IMG/VR virus record: IMGVR_UViG_3300027797_000019
Location: 1 to 64,000 of that record
Length of the DNA stretch: 64,000 nt
DNA from: a virus
Reading direction: 5' to 3' (one strand)
Position numbers and translations under genes: made by a program
Shown here: piece by piece, positions 22,495-31,848 of the stretch
How the letters are laid out: every line of letters starts with the position of its first letter
Position numbering within the stretch: position 1 is the first letter of the stretch
Notes under the pieces: model-generated
Told to the model about the DNA's origin: nothing
The model's input: the letters and a program-made list of their open reading frames with translations, nothing else
Database searches by the model: none

Positions 22495-25212
22495 ATGCAA
22501 ATATTTAATGCATTACAGCTAAAAAACGGCGCTAAAGCTGAATATAATCGGTTGGGTACAATTACTCAACCTGTACAATTTTTACCCACCAAAGAAAAAA
22601 CGGAGGAATGGGGTGCGTGGAATATGGACTGGTACGAAATGCAAGGACTTAAGCAAATTCGTAGGAACGCCCGTAAACTTCTTAAAAACTATAAGCTTGC
22701 TAATGGTGTAATTGATAAGACTGACTACATTATTGAAGAAGATAATGAGCAAGCCGATCTTATTAATATTCTGACAAAGACAGATGAGTCTGCGTTAGAG
22801 CTTAAGTTTTTTCCCATTATCCCTAATGTAATCAACGTACTTTCTGGTGAATTTGCTAAGCGCAATGATCGGATTATGTACCGTGCTGTAGATGAAATCT
22901 CATATAATGAGATGCTTGAAGAGAAGCGTCTTATGGTTGAGCAATATCTACTATCTCATGCTGAAGCTAAAATGATGGAAATGCTTATGGCGCAGGGTAT
23001 GCAAATGGATTCTGAAGAAGCTCAACAAGCAATGAATCCTGAAAACCTTAAGTCTTTACCTGAAATTGAAGCATACTTTAAAAAAGACTACCGTTCAATG
23101 ATTGAACAGTGGGCGATGCATCAGCATCTTGTTGACGAAGAACGCTTTAAAATAAAAGAGCTTGAGAACATGGCTTTCAAAGACATGTTAATTACCGATA
23201 GAGAATTCTGGCATTTTAAAATGAATGAGGACGACTACGAAATTGAATTGTGGAATCCTGTATTGACTTTCTATCACAAATCACCAGAAGTAAGATATAT
23301 TTCTCAAGGTAACTGGGCTGGTAAAGTTGATTTAATGAGTCCTTCTGATATCATTGACAAGTATGGTTATATGATGACTGAGGAACAGCTTAGATCGTTA
23401 GAAGCAATTTATCCTGTAAAAGCTGCAGGATATGCTATTTCAGGATATCAAAACGATGGTACTTTTTATGATGCTACTCGTTCTCATCAATGGAATACAG
23501 AAGGTCCGTCTCTGGGTTACCGTCAGTTCGTCAGTGTTAACGACCGCTTCCTGGGTCAAGGTGACGATGTGATCACACAAATCTTGGAAGAATCCGAGGA
23601 CCTTTATGACTATGGAACTACAAATCTTTTAAGAGTAACTACTGTTTATTGGAAGTCACAGCGGATGCTGGGATATCTAACTCGTATAGAGGATGATGGT
23701 AGTGAAATTAAAATGATTGTAGACGAGAACTTTAAAGTCACCAATAAACCGATGTATGATACTTCGGTTATTAAAAGAAAAACAGCAGATAATCTTGTTT
23801 ATGGTGAACACATAGAATGGATCTGGATTAATGAAGTTTGGGGTGGACTTAAATTAGGACCAAACCGACCTACTTTCTATGGTAATGCTGATGCGACAGG
23901 ACTTGCCCCAATCTATCTTAACGTTAAGCCTGTTAAATTTCAATTCAAAGGTGATTTTACTCCTTATGGTTGTAAGCTTCCCGTAGAAGGTTCTGTTTTC
24001 TCAGACAGAAACAGTCGTTCAGTAGCACTGGTTGACAAAATGAAACCTTTCCAAATTGGTTACAACCTTGTTAACAATCAGATTGCTGACATTCTTATTG
24101 ATGAATTGGGTACAGTAATTATGCTTGATCAGAATGCTTTACCTCGTCAATCAATGGGTGAAGACTGGGGACAGAACAATTTTGCAAAAGCATATGTAGC
24201 AATGAAGTCATTCCAGATGTTGCCACTGGATACTTCTATCACTAATACTGAAAATGCGTTAAATTTTCAGCATTATCAAGTATTGAATCTTGAACAGACT
24301 CAGCGGTTAATGTCAAGAATTCAATTGGCAAACTATTTTAAACAACAAGCATTTGAAACTATTGGTATTTCACCTCAACGTCTTGGCGCTGTTAATGCTC
24401 AAGAAACTGCTCAAGGAATCCAACAAGCTGTAAATAATTCTTACTCACAGACTGAAACTTATTTTATTCAGCATTCTGAATATCTAATGCCTAGAGTACA
24501 TCAAATGAGAACAGATTTGGCTCAGTATTATCATTCACATAAACCTTCGGTTCGTCTTCAGTATATGACAGGAATGGATGAAAAGGTTAATTTTGAAATG
24601 AGCGGTACCGAAATGCTTGCCAGAGATCTTAACATCTTTGTTACAACTAAGGTGAATCAGAAGCAGATCATGGAACAAATCCGTCAACTTGCTTTGAGTA
24701 ATAATACTTCCGGTGCATCTATCTATGATCTTGGTAAACTTGTTCAAGCAGACTCCCTTGCTGAAATTAGTCACACTCTAAAAGGTATTGAAGAAAAGAC
24801 AACTAAAGCTAAGCAACAAGAAATGCAGCAAATGCAAGATATTGAGCGCATGAAACAAGAAGGTCTTGATAAGCGTTTAATGGCTGAACAGCAGTATAAA
24901 GCAGAGCAAGCGCAGCTTGAGCGTGACAATGACGTAAGAGTTGCTGAAATTAGATCTGCTGGTTACGGTGCAATGGTGGATCTTGATAAAAATAGTCAGT
25001 CTGACTTTAGAGATACTCTTGATTATTTAGATAAAAAAGATCGTGCTGATCAAGAATTAAATATGCGTCGTGAAGCATCTATTTCAAAAAATGCAATTGA
25101 TCAGCAGAAATTAGACTTGCAAAGACAAGAACTTCAAACAAGAAAAGAGATTGCTCAAAAGCAAGTAGAAGTCGCTCGCACTAATAAAAATCGCTTTGAT
25201 AAAAAAGATTGA
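22495..25212 (+). CDS. Portal protein
   Basis: The 905-residue protein directly follows TerL. It has the long helical and mixed layout of large portals, a region rich in Tyr/Trp (about residues 230-330), and a C-terminal coiled coil of about 130 residues (KQQEMQQMQDIERMKQEGLD...) that could form the barrel inside the head. Portals form the dodecameric ring for DNA entry and tail attachment. Large portals are usual in crAss-like phages. The assignment rests on position, size and composition. Confidence 0.82.
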   Translation: MQIFNALQLKNGAKAEYNRLGTITQPVQFLPTKEKTEEWGAWNMDWYEMQGLKQIRRNARKLLKNYKLANGVIDKTDYIIEEDNEQADLINILTKTDESALELKFFPIIPNVINVLSGEFAKRNDRIMYRAVDEISYNEMLEEKRLMVEQYLLSHAEAKMMEMLMAQGMQMDSEEAQQAMNPENLKSLPEIEAYFKKDYRSMIEQWAMHQHLVDEERFKIKELENMAFKDMLITDREFWHFKMNEDDYEIELWNPVLTFYHKSPEVRYISQGNWAGKVDLMSPSDIIDKYGYMMTEEQLRSLEAIYPVKAAGYAISGYQNDGTFYDATRSHQWNTEGPSLGYRQFVSVNDRFLGQGDDVITQILEESEDLYDYGTTNLLRVTTVYWKSQRMLGYLTRIEDDGSEIKMIVDENFKVTNKPMYDTSVIKRKTADNLVYGEHIEWIWINEVWGGLKLGPNRPTFYGNADATGLAPIYLNVKPVKFQFKGDFTPYGCKLPVEGSVFSDRNSRSVALVDKMKPFQIGYNLVNNQIADILIDELGTVIMLDQNALPRQSMGEDWGQNNFAKAYVAMKSFQMLPLDTSITNTENALNFQHYQVLNLEQTQRLMSRIQLANYFKQQAFETIGISPQRLGAVNAQETAQGIQQAVNNSYSQTETYFIQHSEYLMPRVHQMRTDLAQYYHSHKPSVRLQYMTGMDEKVNFEMSGTEMLARDLNIFVTTKVNQKQIMEQIRQLALSNNTSGASIYDLGKLVQADSLAEISHTLKGIEEKTTKAKQQEMQQMQDIERMKQEGLDKRLMAEQQYKAEQAQLERDNDVRVAEIRSAGYGAMVDLDKNSQSDFRDTLDYLDKKDRADQELNMRREASISKNAIDQQKLDLQRQELQTRKEIAQKQVEVARTNKNRFDKKD

Positions 25213-25352
25213 TAAGACCCAAAAATGGGTTAGCGATATAATCCGAAAAATGTCACACATTCTTTTCTAAAACTAACTTTCGAAAGTTTAGAAATAGATT
25301 ATAATGTGTAGATTATTAATGTAGAACAACAAAGAAACCAACACTTTAAATT
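25213..25352. promoter_or_regulatory. Portal-scaffold spacer with palindrome and TGTAGA repeats
   Basis: A perfect 14-bp palindrome (AACTTTCGAAAGTT, 25275-25288) is flanked by TTTCTAA and TTAGAAA arms. It is followed by two direct copies of TGTAGA (about 25306 and 25322), the same core as the operators elsewhere. A regulated promoter for the highly expressed scaffold and capsid genes may lie here, but no clear TAnnTTTG is present. Confidence 0.4.
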
Positions 25353-26594
25353 ATGGCTACAGACAAAAACCAATCTACGAATGTAGAATCTGTAACGCTC
25401 TCTGACATTGATGATTTTCTTCCGATGCCTAGCGCAGAAGATGTATTAACTGGAGATGGAAAGAGTGATGCAAAAAAACCTAGTCTCTTTTCAAGAAATG
25501 CGGCTGTTGATATGAGCTTTCTTGAGAATGATGGCAAAGATGAAAATGCTGATGATGATAAGGATGATTCAGCAGATGATAAAAAAGAACCCATTAACAC
25601 AGATAATGTGTTGGATGATTTGAATCCCGCTGGTGATGATGAGGAAGATTCTGATTTAAAAGCAGGAAGAAAAAAAGTTGACAAAAGCGGAATGGTTGAA
25701 ACATTCTCTAAGTTAATTGAAGAGGGTCTTATCATCCCCTTTGAAGATGATAAAAAATTAGAGGAGTACTCTATGAAAGACTGGAAGGAGCTTCTTGAAG
25801 CAAATTTCCAGGAACGCGAAAAAGCGATTAGAGATCAAACTCCAACAGAGTTCTTTGAATCACTACCCGATGAACTGCAATATGCAGCTCGTTACGTAGC
25901 AAATGGTGGAACAGACATTAAAGGTTTGTTCAAAGCGTTAGCTCAAGTTGAAGAGACTAAGTCTTTTGATCCTGAAGCAGACGCACATCATGTGGTACGT
26001 CAGTATCTGAGAGCAACCAATTTTGGTAGTGACACAGATATAGAAGAGCAAATTAAAGAGTGGGAAGATTTTGGAACATTGGAAAAAAAATCTAATAGTT
26101 TCAAACCCAAACTCGAAAAGATGCAAGAAGAAATTCTTGAAGAGCAGATTCAACGTCAAGAGCAATACAAAAAGCAACAAGAAAAAGCTGCTCGTGATTA
26201 CATGAATAATGTGTACGAGACGCTAAAAATTGGTGATCTAAACGGTGTAAAAATCGATAAACGTACACAAACTTTCTTGTTTTCTGAATTGACTGACGCA
26301 AAATACCAGTCTATGTCGGGTAAGCAAACAAATCTTCTAGGACATCTTCTTGAGAAGTATCAGTTCCAAGAACCTAGATATGATTTAGTTGCTGAAGCGC
26401 TTTGGTTGTTGGCAGACCCTGATGCATATAAAGATCAGATTCGTCAACAAGCAAAGAACCAGGCAACACAAGACACAGTTCGTAAGCTGAAAACTGAAGA
26501 AGCAAGAAAAATTGCAGGAACAGTAGCTGACGAAAAAGAAGAAAAAGCCGGAAGAAAAATACCTCGTCCGTCAAACATATTCAAAAGAAGTTAA
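25353..26594 (+). CDS. Probable capsid scaffolding protein, 413 aa
   Basis: The protein is acidic and low-complexity in the first 110 residues (stretches of Asp/Ser/Lys) and helical with a coiled coil at about residues 240-285 (KLEKMQEEILEEQIQRQEQYK). It ends basic (KIPRPSNIFKRS), the usual capsid-binding end of scaffolds. Lying between portal and major capsid genes, it is best explained as the internal scaffold of the procapsid. No catalytic protease motif is seen. Confidence 0.75.
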   Translation: MATDKNQSTNVESVTLSDIDDFLPMPSAEDVLTGDGKSDAKKPSLFSRNAAVDMSFLENDGKDENADDDKDDSADDKKEPINTDNVLDDLNPAGDDEEDSDLKAGRKKVDKSGMVETFSKLIEEGLIIPFEDDKKLEEYSMKDWKELLEANFQEREKAIRDQTPTEFFESLPDELQYAARYVANGGTDIKGLFKALAQVEETKSFDPEADAHHVVRQYLRATNFGSDTDIEEQIKEWEDFGTLEKKSNSFKPKLEKMQEEILEEQIQRQEQYKKQQEKAARDYMNNVYETLKIGDLNGVKIDKRTQTFLFSELTDAKYQSMSGKQTNLLGHLLEKYQFQEPRYDLVAEALWLLADPDAYKDQIRQQAKNQATQDTVRKLKTEEARKIAGTVADEKEEKAGRKIPRPSNIFKRS

Positions 26595-26639
26595 ATAAAC
26601 CTTTAACAATAACAATTCAATCCTAAAACCCTTTCAAAA

Positions 26640-28262
26640 ATGAGTACACCTGTTCTTAACAATGGTCTCTTCCTCAGGGATACTAGCTACAAAGTTAGTT
26701 CTCACGTGGACAGCTACCACCTGGTGAACATGCTCAAGAGTGCAGAACCCATGGATTTGGGTCCTGTAGACTTGTGGGCAATGACCCAGAAGGTAGAAAT
26801 GCCTCTTTATCAGATGGCATCTTTTGGTGGTAAAAACACCATTCTTGTAAATAACCCTCGTGGTGAGTACAAATGGCAAACACCTATCGTACAAGATCTT
26901 CCTTACATTACTGAAGACGCTGAACCAGGCGCTTCTGCAAATGTTGGAAAAGATGGTACATCTTTCAAAATTAAAGTAAACAAGCGTTCTTTCGGACATG
27001 GTGATATCATCACATACGATAAGTACAATGGTGCAGAAATGTACGTTACTGCAGAAGATATTCTTCCTACTGGTGACGGATTTCTTTACACTGTTCAACT
27101 TGTAAACAACGACAACCAAAAAGGTCTTGACAAGAATTTTGTTAAGCCTGGTACTAAGTTGTTCCGTAAAGGTTCTGCTCGTGGTGAATACGGTGAGCGT
27201 TTCTCTGACATCGGAGAATTGAGCACTGGATTCCGTGAGTTCTACAACTACGTAGGTGGTGCTGAAGCTCACGTACACTACAGTGTATCTAGCCGCGCTG
27301 ACTTGATGATGAAAGGTGGTATGCAAGCTGATGGTAGCGTACCTGTAACTGAAATCTGGCGTTCATTCGATAAGAGTATTGATCCTTCAATTACTTCTAT
27401 CGATGCTATGGTTGCTAAGATGGGTAAAGACTACATCAAGCGAGCTTATGATAGCGGTACTTTATCTCGCTCTTTCGTTACCAATTTGGAAGCAGCTCAC
27501 TTGACTAAAATTGCAACAGACATCGAAACCTACTTGATGTGGGGACAAGGTGGTCGCGTTAAGCAAGATGGTCCAGATGATATCCGCTTGTCAGTAGGTC
27601 TTTGGAAGCAGTTGGACAACTCTTTCAAGCGTATCTACAACAAAGGTTCTTTCAACCTTGAGCTTTTCCGTAGCGAAATCTTCAACTTCTACAATGGTAA
27701 AGTTGAATTTAAAGGACCAGATCCTAAGCGTCAGATCATCGTACAAACTGGTATGGCTGGTATGAAGATGGTGAACGACGCTATCAAGAAAGAAGCTATG
27801 GGTGCAGGTCTTGTGGTACAAGCTGCTGATATCGGTGCAATCACCGGTCAGGGAATGGATCTGAATTTTGGATTCGCTTTCACTAGCTACACAATTCCTT
27901 TCTTGGCAAACGTTAAGTTTGTGTTGAACCCTGCTTTTGATAACGTTCATACTAACGATATTGAAAACCCAATCATTGATGGTTTCCCTCTGTCAAGCTA
28001 CAACTTTATTGTATTCGATATCACTGATAATACCAACGACAACATCTTCTTGTTGAAGTTGCAGTGGGATAACGAACTGAAGTGGTTCTATCAGAACGGT
28101 ACTATGGACTACATGGGACGTACTCAAGGTTTCTCTTCTAGCGGAAACTTTAACGGATACCGTGTGTTCATGACTCAAACGATGCCTGCTTTGTGGGTAA
28201 AAGATCCAACCAAAGTGTTGAAGATCGTTATGAGAAACCCGATCACTGGTGGTTCTTTCTAA
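26640..28262 (+). CDS. Major capsid protein
   Basis: The 540-residue product follows the scaffold and is encoded with codon use typical of an abundant protein. An N-terminal arm precedes a segment with VEMPLYQMASFGGKN, and a long mixed alpha/beta core ends in the basic LKIVMRNPITGGSF. These features fit an HK97-fold capsid subunit with an insertion domain. An intrinsic terminator lies just downstream, consistent with a strongly expressed gene at the end of a transcript segment. No HK97 fold motif can be proved by eye. Confidence 0.85.
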   Translation: MSTPVLNNGLFLRDTSYKVSSHVDSYHLVNMLKSAEPMDLGPVDLWAMTQKVEMPLYQMASFGGKNTILVNNPRGEYKWQTPIVQDLPYITEDAEPGASANVGKDGTSFKIKVNKRSFGHGDIITYDKYNGAEMYVTAEDILPTGDGFLYTVQLVNNDNQKGLDKNFVKPGTKLFRKGSARGEYGERFSDIGELSTGFREFYNYVGGAEAHVHYSVSSRADLMMKGGMQADGSVPVTEIWRSFDKSIDPSITSIDAMVAKMGKDYIKRAYDSGTLSRSFVTNLEAAHLTKIATDIETYLMWGQGGRVKQDGPDDIRLSVGLWKQLDNSFKRIYNKGSFNLELFRSEIFNFYNGKVEFKGPDPKRQIIVQTGMAGMKMVNDAIKKEAMGAGLVVQAADIGAITGQGMDLNFGFAFTSYTIPFLANVKFVLNPAFDNVHTNDIENPIIDGFPLSSYNFIVFDITDNTNDNIFLLKLQWDNELKWFYQNGTMDYMGRTQGFSSSGNFNGYRVFMTQTMPALWVKDPTKVLKIVMRNPITGGSF

Positions 28263-28280
28263 GAATAACCTATTACAAAT

Positions 28281-28313
28281 CTGGGGGTAACCATTCCCCC
28301 AGTTTTTGTTTTT
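28281..28313 (+). terminator. Rho-independent terminator after capsid gene
   Basis: CTGGGGG and CCCCCAG pair perfectly over 7 bp with an 8-base loop and are followed by TTTTTGTTTTT. This is a clear intrinsic terminator 18 bases after the capsid stop. Confidence 0.9.
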
Positions 28314-28325
28314 ACAATCTTCCAC

Positions 28326-28418
28326 CTCCTCGATGTCGATTAAATTCGACAACTCACCTGGGGCAACCCAGGTTCCTTCTGAGATGTAACAACCTTGTCG
28401 TGGTTCAGAAGCTTTAAA
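28326..28418 (+). ncRNA. Triple-hairpin RNA element downstream of capsid terminator
   Basis: Three stems follow in order: TGTCGA-TTAAAT-TCGACA, ACCTGGG-GCAA-CCCAGGT (28356-28373, GNRA tetraloop), and CTTCTGA...TCAGAAG (about 28377-28412). The set lies between the capsid terminator and the next gene, so it may be a 5' leader, an mRNA-stability element or a regulatory RNA. The class is not recognised. Confidence 0.4.
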
Positions 28419-28456
28419 CTAATAGTTGCAAAAATATAAACCAACAAAAACCAAGT

Positions 28457-29470
28457 ATGGAAACAATGATTGAGAAACACAATTCTCTAAAGAGAAGTAG
28501 CACAATTGCTATTCGACCTTACGTAGACAATGGCTCATCAAACATGGGTCTTGAGCGTTACAGTATGTCACTGTTTGAAGGAGTATTTCATGAAGAACAG
28601 TTAGCATGTTTAGAAAACAATGGTATTAAACGTTTTGTCACAGGTCTGAATGAATTTGCTCCAGAACTTAAGAGATTAGATGAAGATGAGCGTAATGCTA
28701 TGATTCGTGAAATTAGACGAATTGTAAGCACTCTTGAAAAAGAACTTGCTTCAAATGAAGTAGATCCTGAAGACAAAGAATTTTGGAATAAGGTAAAACT
28801 TCTAAAACCGACTAATGATGAATTTTGGAGCAGAATTGTACTTCGTTGTGGTAATGAACCTATCTTTTTAGATCCTCAAAAAGACGCATATGATCTAATT
28901 AAGTTGCGTGCAATTGAGGCTGGTGGTTTTTCAATTATTGCTAAAAGTCTTGAAGATGCCCGTAGTCGTGCAGTTCCTCCTAAGTTTTACTTAGATAAGT
29001 ACGAAGAAACCGCAGCTATTAAGACAGAAGTTAAAAAGATCAGAAACAAAGCACTTGCTGAACTTCAAAAGCTTTATGACAAGAATGCAAATAAGCTGTT
29101 CTATGTATGTAAAGTTGTAGATGCAAGTTCTACTCAATATCGTAAGAGTACACCTGTTGATGTAATGTATGATAATATGGATAAATACATTAATGGTGAG
29201 TCTGTAGATAGAGATAAACGCAAAACAGCAGAACGTTTCTTAGAAATCTGCAGTTTGGATATGGAAACATTAAAACTGCGTTCTATTGTAAAAGATGGAA
29301 CATTCTATAAGCTTCTTGCAACTAGAGCAGATGGTTATATCTATCATATGAGCAGTAGCACAATGCTAGGTAAAAATCCTTCTGAAATTGTAGAGTATCT
29401 GAAGAATCCTTTGAATGAAGAAATTCTTGCAGACCTTACTAGAACTGTAGAAAAATATTGGAATAGTTAA
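28457..29470 (+). CDS. Virion-module protein, helical, 337 aa
   Basis: An acidic-to-basic alternating, strongly helical protein with several Glu/Lys-rich helices and two short conserved-looking hydrophobic stretches. It is the first of three genes between the capsid and the next abundant structural protein, where head-completion and connector proteins are encoded in crAss-like phages. No domain is recognised. Confidence 0.65.
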   Translation: METMIEKHNSLKRSSTIAIRPYVDNGSSNMGLERYSMSLFEGVFHEEQLACLENNGIKRFVTGLNEFAPELKRLDEDERNAMIREIRRIVSTLEKELASNEVDPEDKEFWNKVKLLKPTNDEFWSRIVLRCGNEPIFLDPQKDAYDLIKLRAIEAGGFSIIAKSLEDARSRAVPPKFYLDKYEETAAIKTEVKKIRNKALAELQKLYDKNANKLFYVCKVVDASSTQYRKSTPVDVMYDNMDKYINGESVDRDKRKTAERFLEICSLDMETLKLRSIVKDGTFYKLLATRADGYIYHMSSSTMLGKNPSEIVEYLKNPLNEEILADLTRTVEKYWNS

Positions 29471-29484
29471 ATACTGGAGAGTAA

Positions 29485-30183
29485 ATGAACAACAACCTGT
29501 TACAAATCAAGTTTAAGGAGCGGTTAAATAAACTAGCTTCTCTTGATTACGACAACTTGGAATGCTGGCAGATTGTTGAAGCTTTCAACAAAGCTCAGCT
29601 AGAATGGGTGCGCAGACAAGTTGCTGGTAGTAACATTCGCAAACAAGGTGATGAAGCATCAAAGATTATGATTGATGATTTACAAATTCTTGTAAGTGAA
29701 GCAGTTCTTACGGGTTCAGATTATGATACATATTTTGAAACTGATAAACTACCTCCGAACTACTTGTATTTCAAGCGTATGACAGCTATTGCTAAAGACA
29801 AATGTTGTCCTTCAAGACCTGTTGTTGTTTATTTAGCTGAAGTGGGAGATGTTGACAACCTTTTGTATGATGCTTTTAGAAAACCGTCATTTGAATGGGG
29901 TGAAACTTTTTGTACGATGGGAAACAATCGTTGCAGAGTTTATACAAGTACAACATTTGATATTGAAAAAGCAACTTTGACTTACTACAGACTACCACGT
30001 ACAATCAATTTTGATGGTTGTGTTAATATCTCAACCGGTGCAGTTGGTACAAATGTAGAGTCAGAATTTAAAGATGACATTGTCGAAATCATTATTGATG
30101 AAGCAGTTGCAATTCTTGCAGGAGATATCGAAAACTTTAGTCAGTACCAGAGAAATAAATCAAACGCACAAGCTAATTCATAA
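29485..30183 (+). CDS. Probable head-tail connector or ring protein, 232 aa
   Basis: An N-terminal helical part (residues 1-75) precedes a beta-rich segment with several Cys and Tyr (TFCTMGNNRCRVYTSTTFDIEKATLTYYRLPRTI) and a C-terminal helix (IVEIIIDEAVAILAGDIEN). This helix-sheet-helix layout and its position after the capsid gene suit an adaptor that docks below the portal. The last codon overlaps the following start by 1 base. The assignment is contextual. Confidence 0.6.
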   Translation: MNNNLLQIKFKERLNKLASLDYDNLECWQIVEAFNKAQLEWVRRQVAGSNIRKQGDEASKIMIDDLQILVSEAVLTGSDYDTYFETDKLPPNYLYFKRMTAIAKDKCCPSRPVVVYLAEVGDVDNLLYDAFRKPSFEWGETFCTMGNNRCRVYTSTTFDIEKATLTYYRLPRTINFDGCVNISTGAVGTNVESEFKDDIVEIIIDEAVAILAGDIENFSQYQRNKSNAQANS

Positions 30184-30563
30184 TGTTACAAAAAACCATC
30201 AAACGTCCTTCTAGCACACACGGTGAGTTTTTGGGTAGCTTATTTGGTTTAAGAGATCAAATTCATTTGATTCATCTTTCAACAAGAAGTTATTCTGAAC
30301 ATAAAGCTCTTGATGAGTTTTATTCTGGACTGTTAGATTTGATTGACAGCTTAGCTGAAGGTATTCAAGGTATACACGGATTACAGGAAATATCTATACC
30401 AGCATCCACTCAATCAACAGATTCTGTAGAAATTTTAACTGAATTCTACAAAATATTGGAAGAAAAACGTATATTATATAGTGAGGGGTGGGTGCAAAAT
30501 CAGATAGATGAAATAGCTCAATCGATAGCGCAAACACTCTACAAACTAAAATTTTTAAAATAA
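30183..30563 (+). CDS. Hypothetical helical virion-module protein, 126 aa
   Basis: Predicted mainly helical (LYSEGWVQNQIDEIAQSIAQTLYKLKFL at the end). It has no cysteine or metal motif. Coupled to the previous gene by a 1-base overlap, it may be a chaperone or small connector. Function unknown. Confidence 0.6.
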   Translation: MLQKTIKRPSSTHGEFLGSLFGLRDQIHLIHLSTRSYSEHKALDEFYSGLLDLIDSLAEGIQGIHGLQEISIPASTQSTDSVEILTEFYKILEEKRILYSEGWVQNQIDEIAQSIAQTLYKLKFLK

Positions 30564-30589
30564 TCTTTTAACCCTAAATCTTTTAAAAA

Positions 30590-31741
30590 ATGGCTTACTT
30601 TCCCCATGCATTCCAGAAGGTACTAGTTGGTACTAACGGATTGAAAAGTTCGAGCACTTCCGAGCACGTTGTGTCTTTGGAATCTCACCCTGGTAAAGTG
30701 TCTGTAATTGACGCTAAGACCAATGCTATTCAGGACCTGACTGCAGCTCCTGCTACAAAATTGTTTTACCTTGCTCAAGGTAGCTTCCACGCATCGGACA
30801 AAATTGGTCCTTTCCACGGTGGTTACAAAGAGTCTGTAAAGACAAAAGGTATTAACCCTAAATTTGTTAGCAAGTTCTACTATGTAGCTCCTGCCGCTCC
30901 TGTTAATCAAATCATCACTGTTGGTGAGAATGATTACTGCACTATTCCTTGCGAAAAGACTGTACGTCTTCGTTTGGATGTAAAAGGTTCACCTGCTCTT
31001 CGTTTCTTAACTCACAATGTCTACAAGACTTTGGATAGCTACACTGGTTGTTGCGATTCATCTAACACTCCTGTAGGTGTTGAGACTGTATTTGAAGCTT
31101 GGGCTGCTGAGATTGCTGGAGATCCTATCTTGAGCAAGTTTATCTCTGCTGCTGTATTGTACATCACTAAGAATGCTCAAGGTGTTGTAACCGGAACTTC
31201 TACTACCAAAACTTCTGCATGGATTGCACTTCCTGCTGCTCAAAAAGCTGCTAAATTGCGATTGACTGGTGCTTATGTAGATACCAAATTTGGTGACTGT
31301 TCTTTCTCTCCAATGGATCATGTAGAGCTTGAACCAATTCAAATCTACGCTTCTGCTTTGGAAGACAATGGCGATCCTTGTGCTAGTAACTGTTTCTCAG
31401 TTGCACAAGTACAAGCTGCTGCTCAAGGTAAAGGTTTTGGTGAGACTGTTCTTCGTGAACTTATCCTTAGCAAGCGTTACGAGCAAGAGCCTTTCCAAAC
31501 TGATGCTCGTTTGCGTGAAGTATTGGATGATACCACTTTGGGTAGCATCAGCCGTACTGCATCTTATGGTGCTTACTACATCCTTCACAGTGTACCTCGT
31601 TCTAGCAACCCTAGCGGTATGATGGATGCTGATCAGTATTTGATTAAAGTGGTTGTTACCGCTCCTAATGCTGATTTCGAAACATTCGTTGAAGCAGCTC
31701 TTGCTGCTGCTGGTAACAGTGTTGCTCTAGAGACACTCTAA
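30590..31741 (+). CDS. Abundant virion structural protein, role unassigned, 383 aa
   Basis: The sequence is Ala/Thr/Val-rich with alternating strands, and its codon choice resembles that of the capsid gene, unlike flanking small genes. A strong terminator follows it. These points suggest a major virion component such as a head auxiliary protein or tail-tube-like ring. Two Cys pairs (GCCD and DPCASNC) are present. I cannot place it in a named family. Confidence 0.7.
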   Translation: MAYFPHAFQKVLVGTNGLKSSSTSEHVVSLESHPGKVSVIDAKTNAIQDLTAAPATKLFYLAQGSFHASDKIGPFHGGYKESVKTKGINPKFVSKFYYVAPAAPVNQIITVGENDYCTIPCEKTVRLRLDVKGSPALRFLTHNVYKTLDSYTGCCDSSNTPVGVETVFEAWAAEIAGDPILSKFISAAVLYITKNAQGVVTGTSTTKTSAWIALPAAQKAAKLRLTGAYVDTKFGDCSFSPMDHVELEPIQIYASALEDNGDPCASNCFSVAQVQAAAQGKGFGETVLRELILSKRYEQEPFQTDARLREVLDDTTLGSISRTASYGAYYILHSVPRSSNPSGMMDADQYLIKVVVTAPNADFETFVEAALAAAGNSVALETL

Positions 31742-31758
31742 GGTAAACATATAACCTA

Positions 31759-31805
31759 AGCAAAAGGGAGAGCGAGAGCAAAAAACTCTCCTCTCCTTTT
31801 TTGCT
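31759..31805 (+). terminator. Long-stem terminator after 383-aa structural gene
   Basis: AGCAAAAG-GGAGAG pairs with CTCTCC-T-TTTTTGCT over 14 positions with one bulge, enclosing a second GAGAG / CTCTC stem. The 3' arm contains the T6 tract. It is well placed to end the transcript of an abundant product. Confidence 0.8.
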
Positions 31806-31848
31806 TTATGGAGACTTTTTTGTAAATTTTATTGTAGAGGTACATGTC

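Noticed and set aside
26634-27326. Long leftward frame opposite the capsid gene
   Set aside because: Codon-biased, highly expressed capsid sequence often leaves an open antisense frame. The product is His/Thr/Val-rich with no domain and conflicts with the capsid, scaffold and terminator order.
30590-31741. Contractile tail-sheath identity for the 383-residue abundant protein
   Set aside because: It is shorter than usual sheaths, no tube, baseplate or tape-measure genes accompany it, and the surrounding order fits a short-tailed phage.
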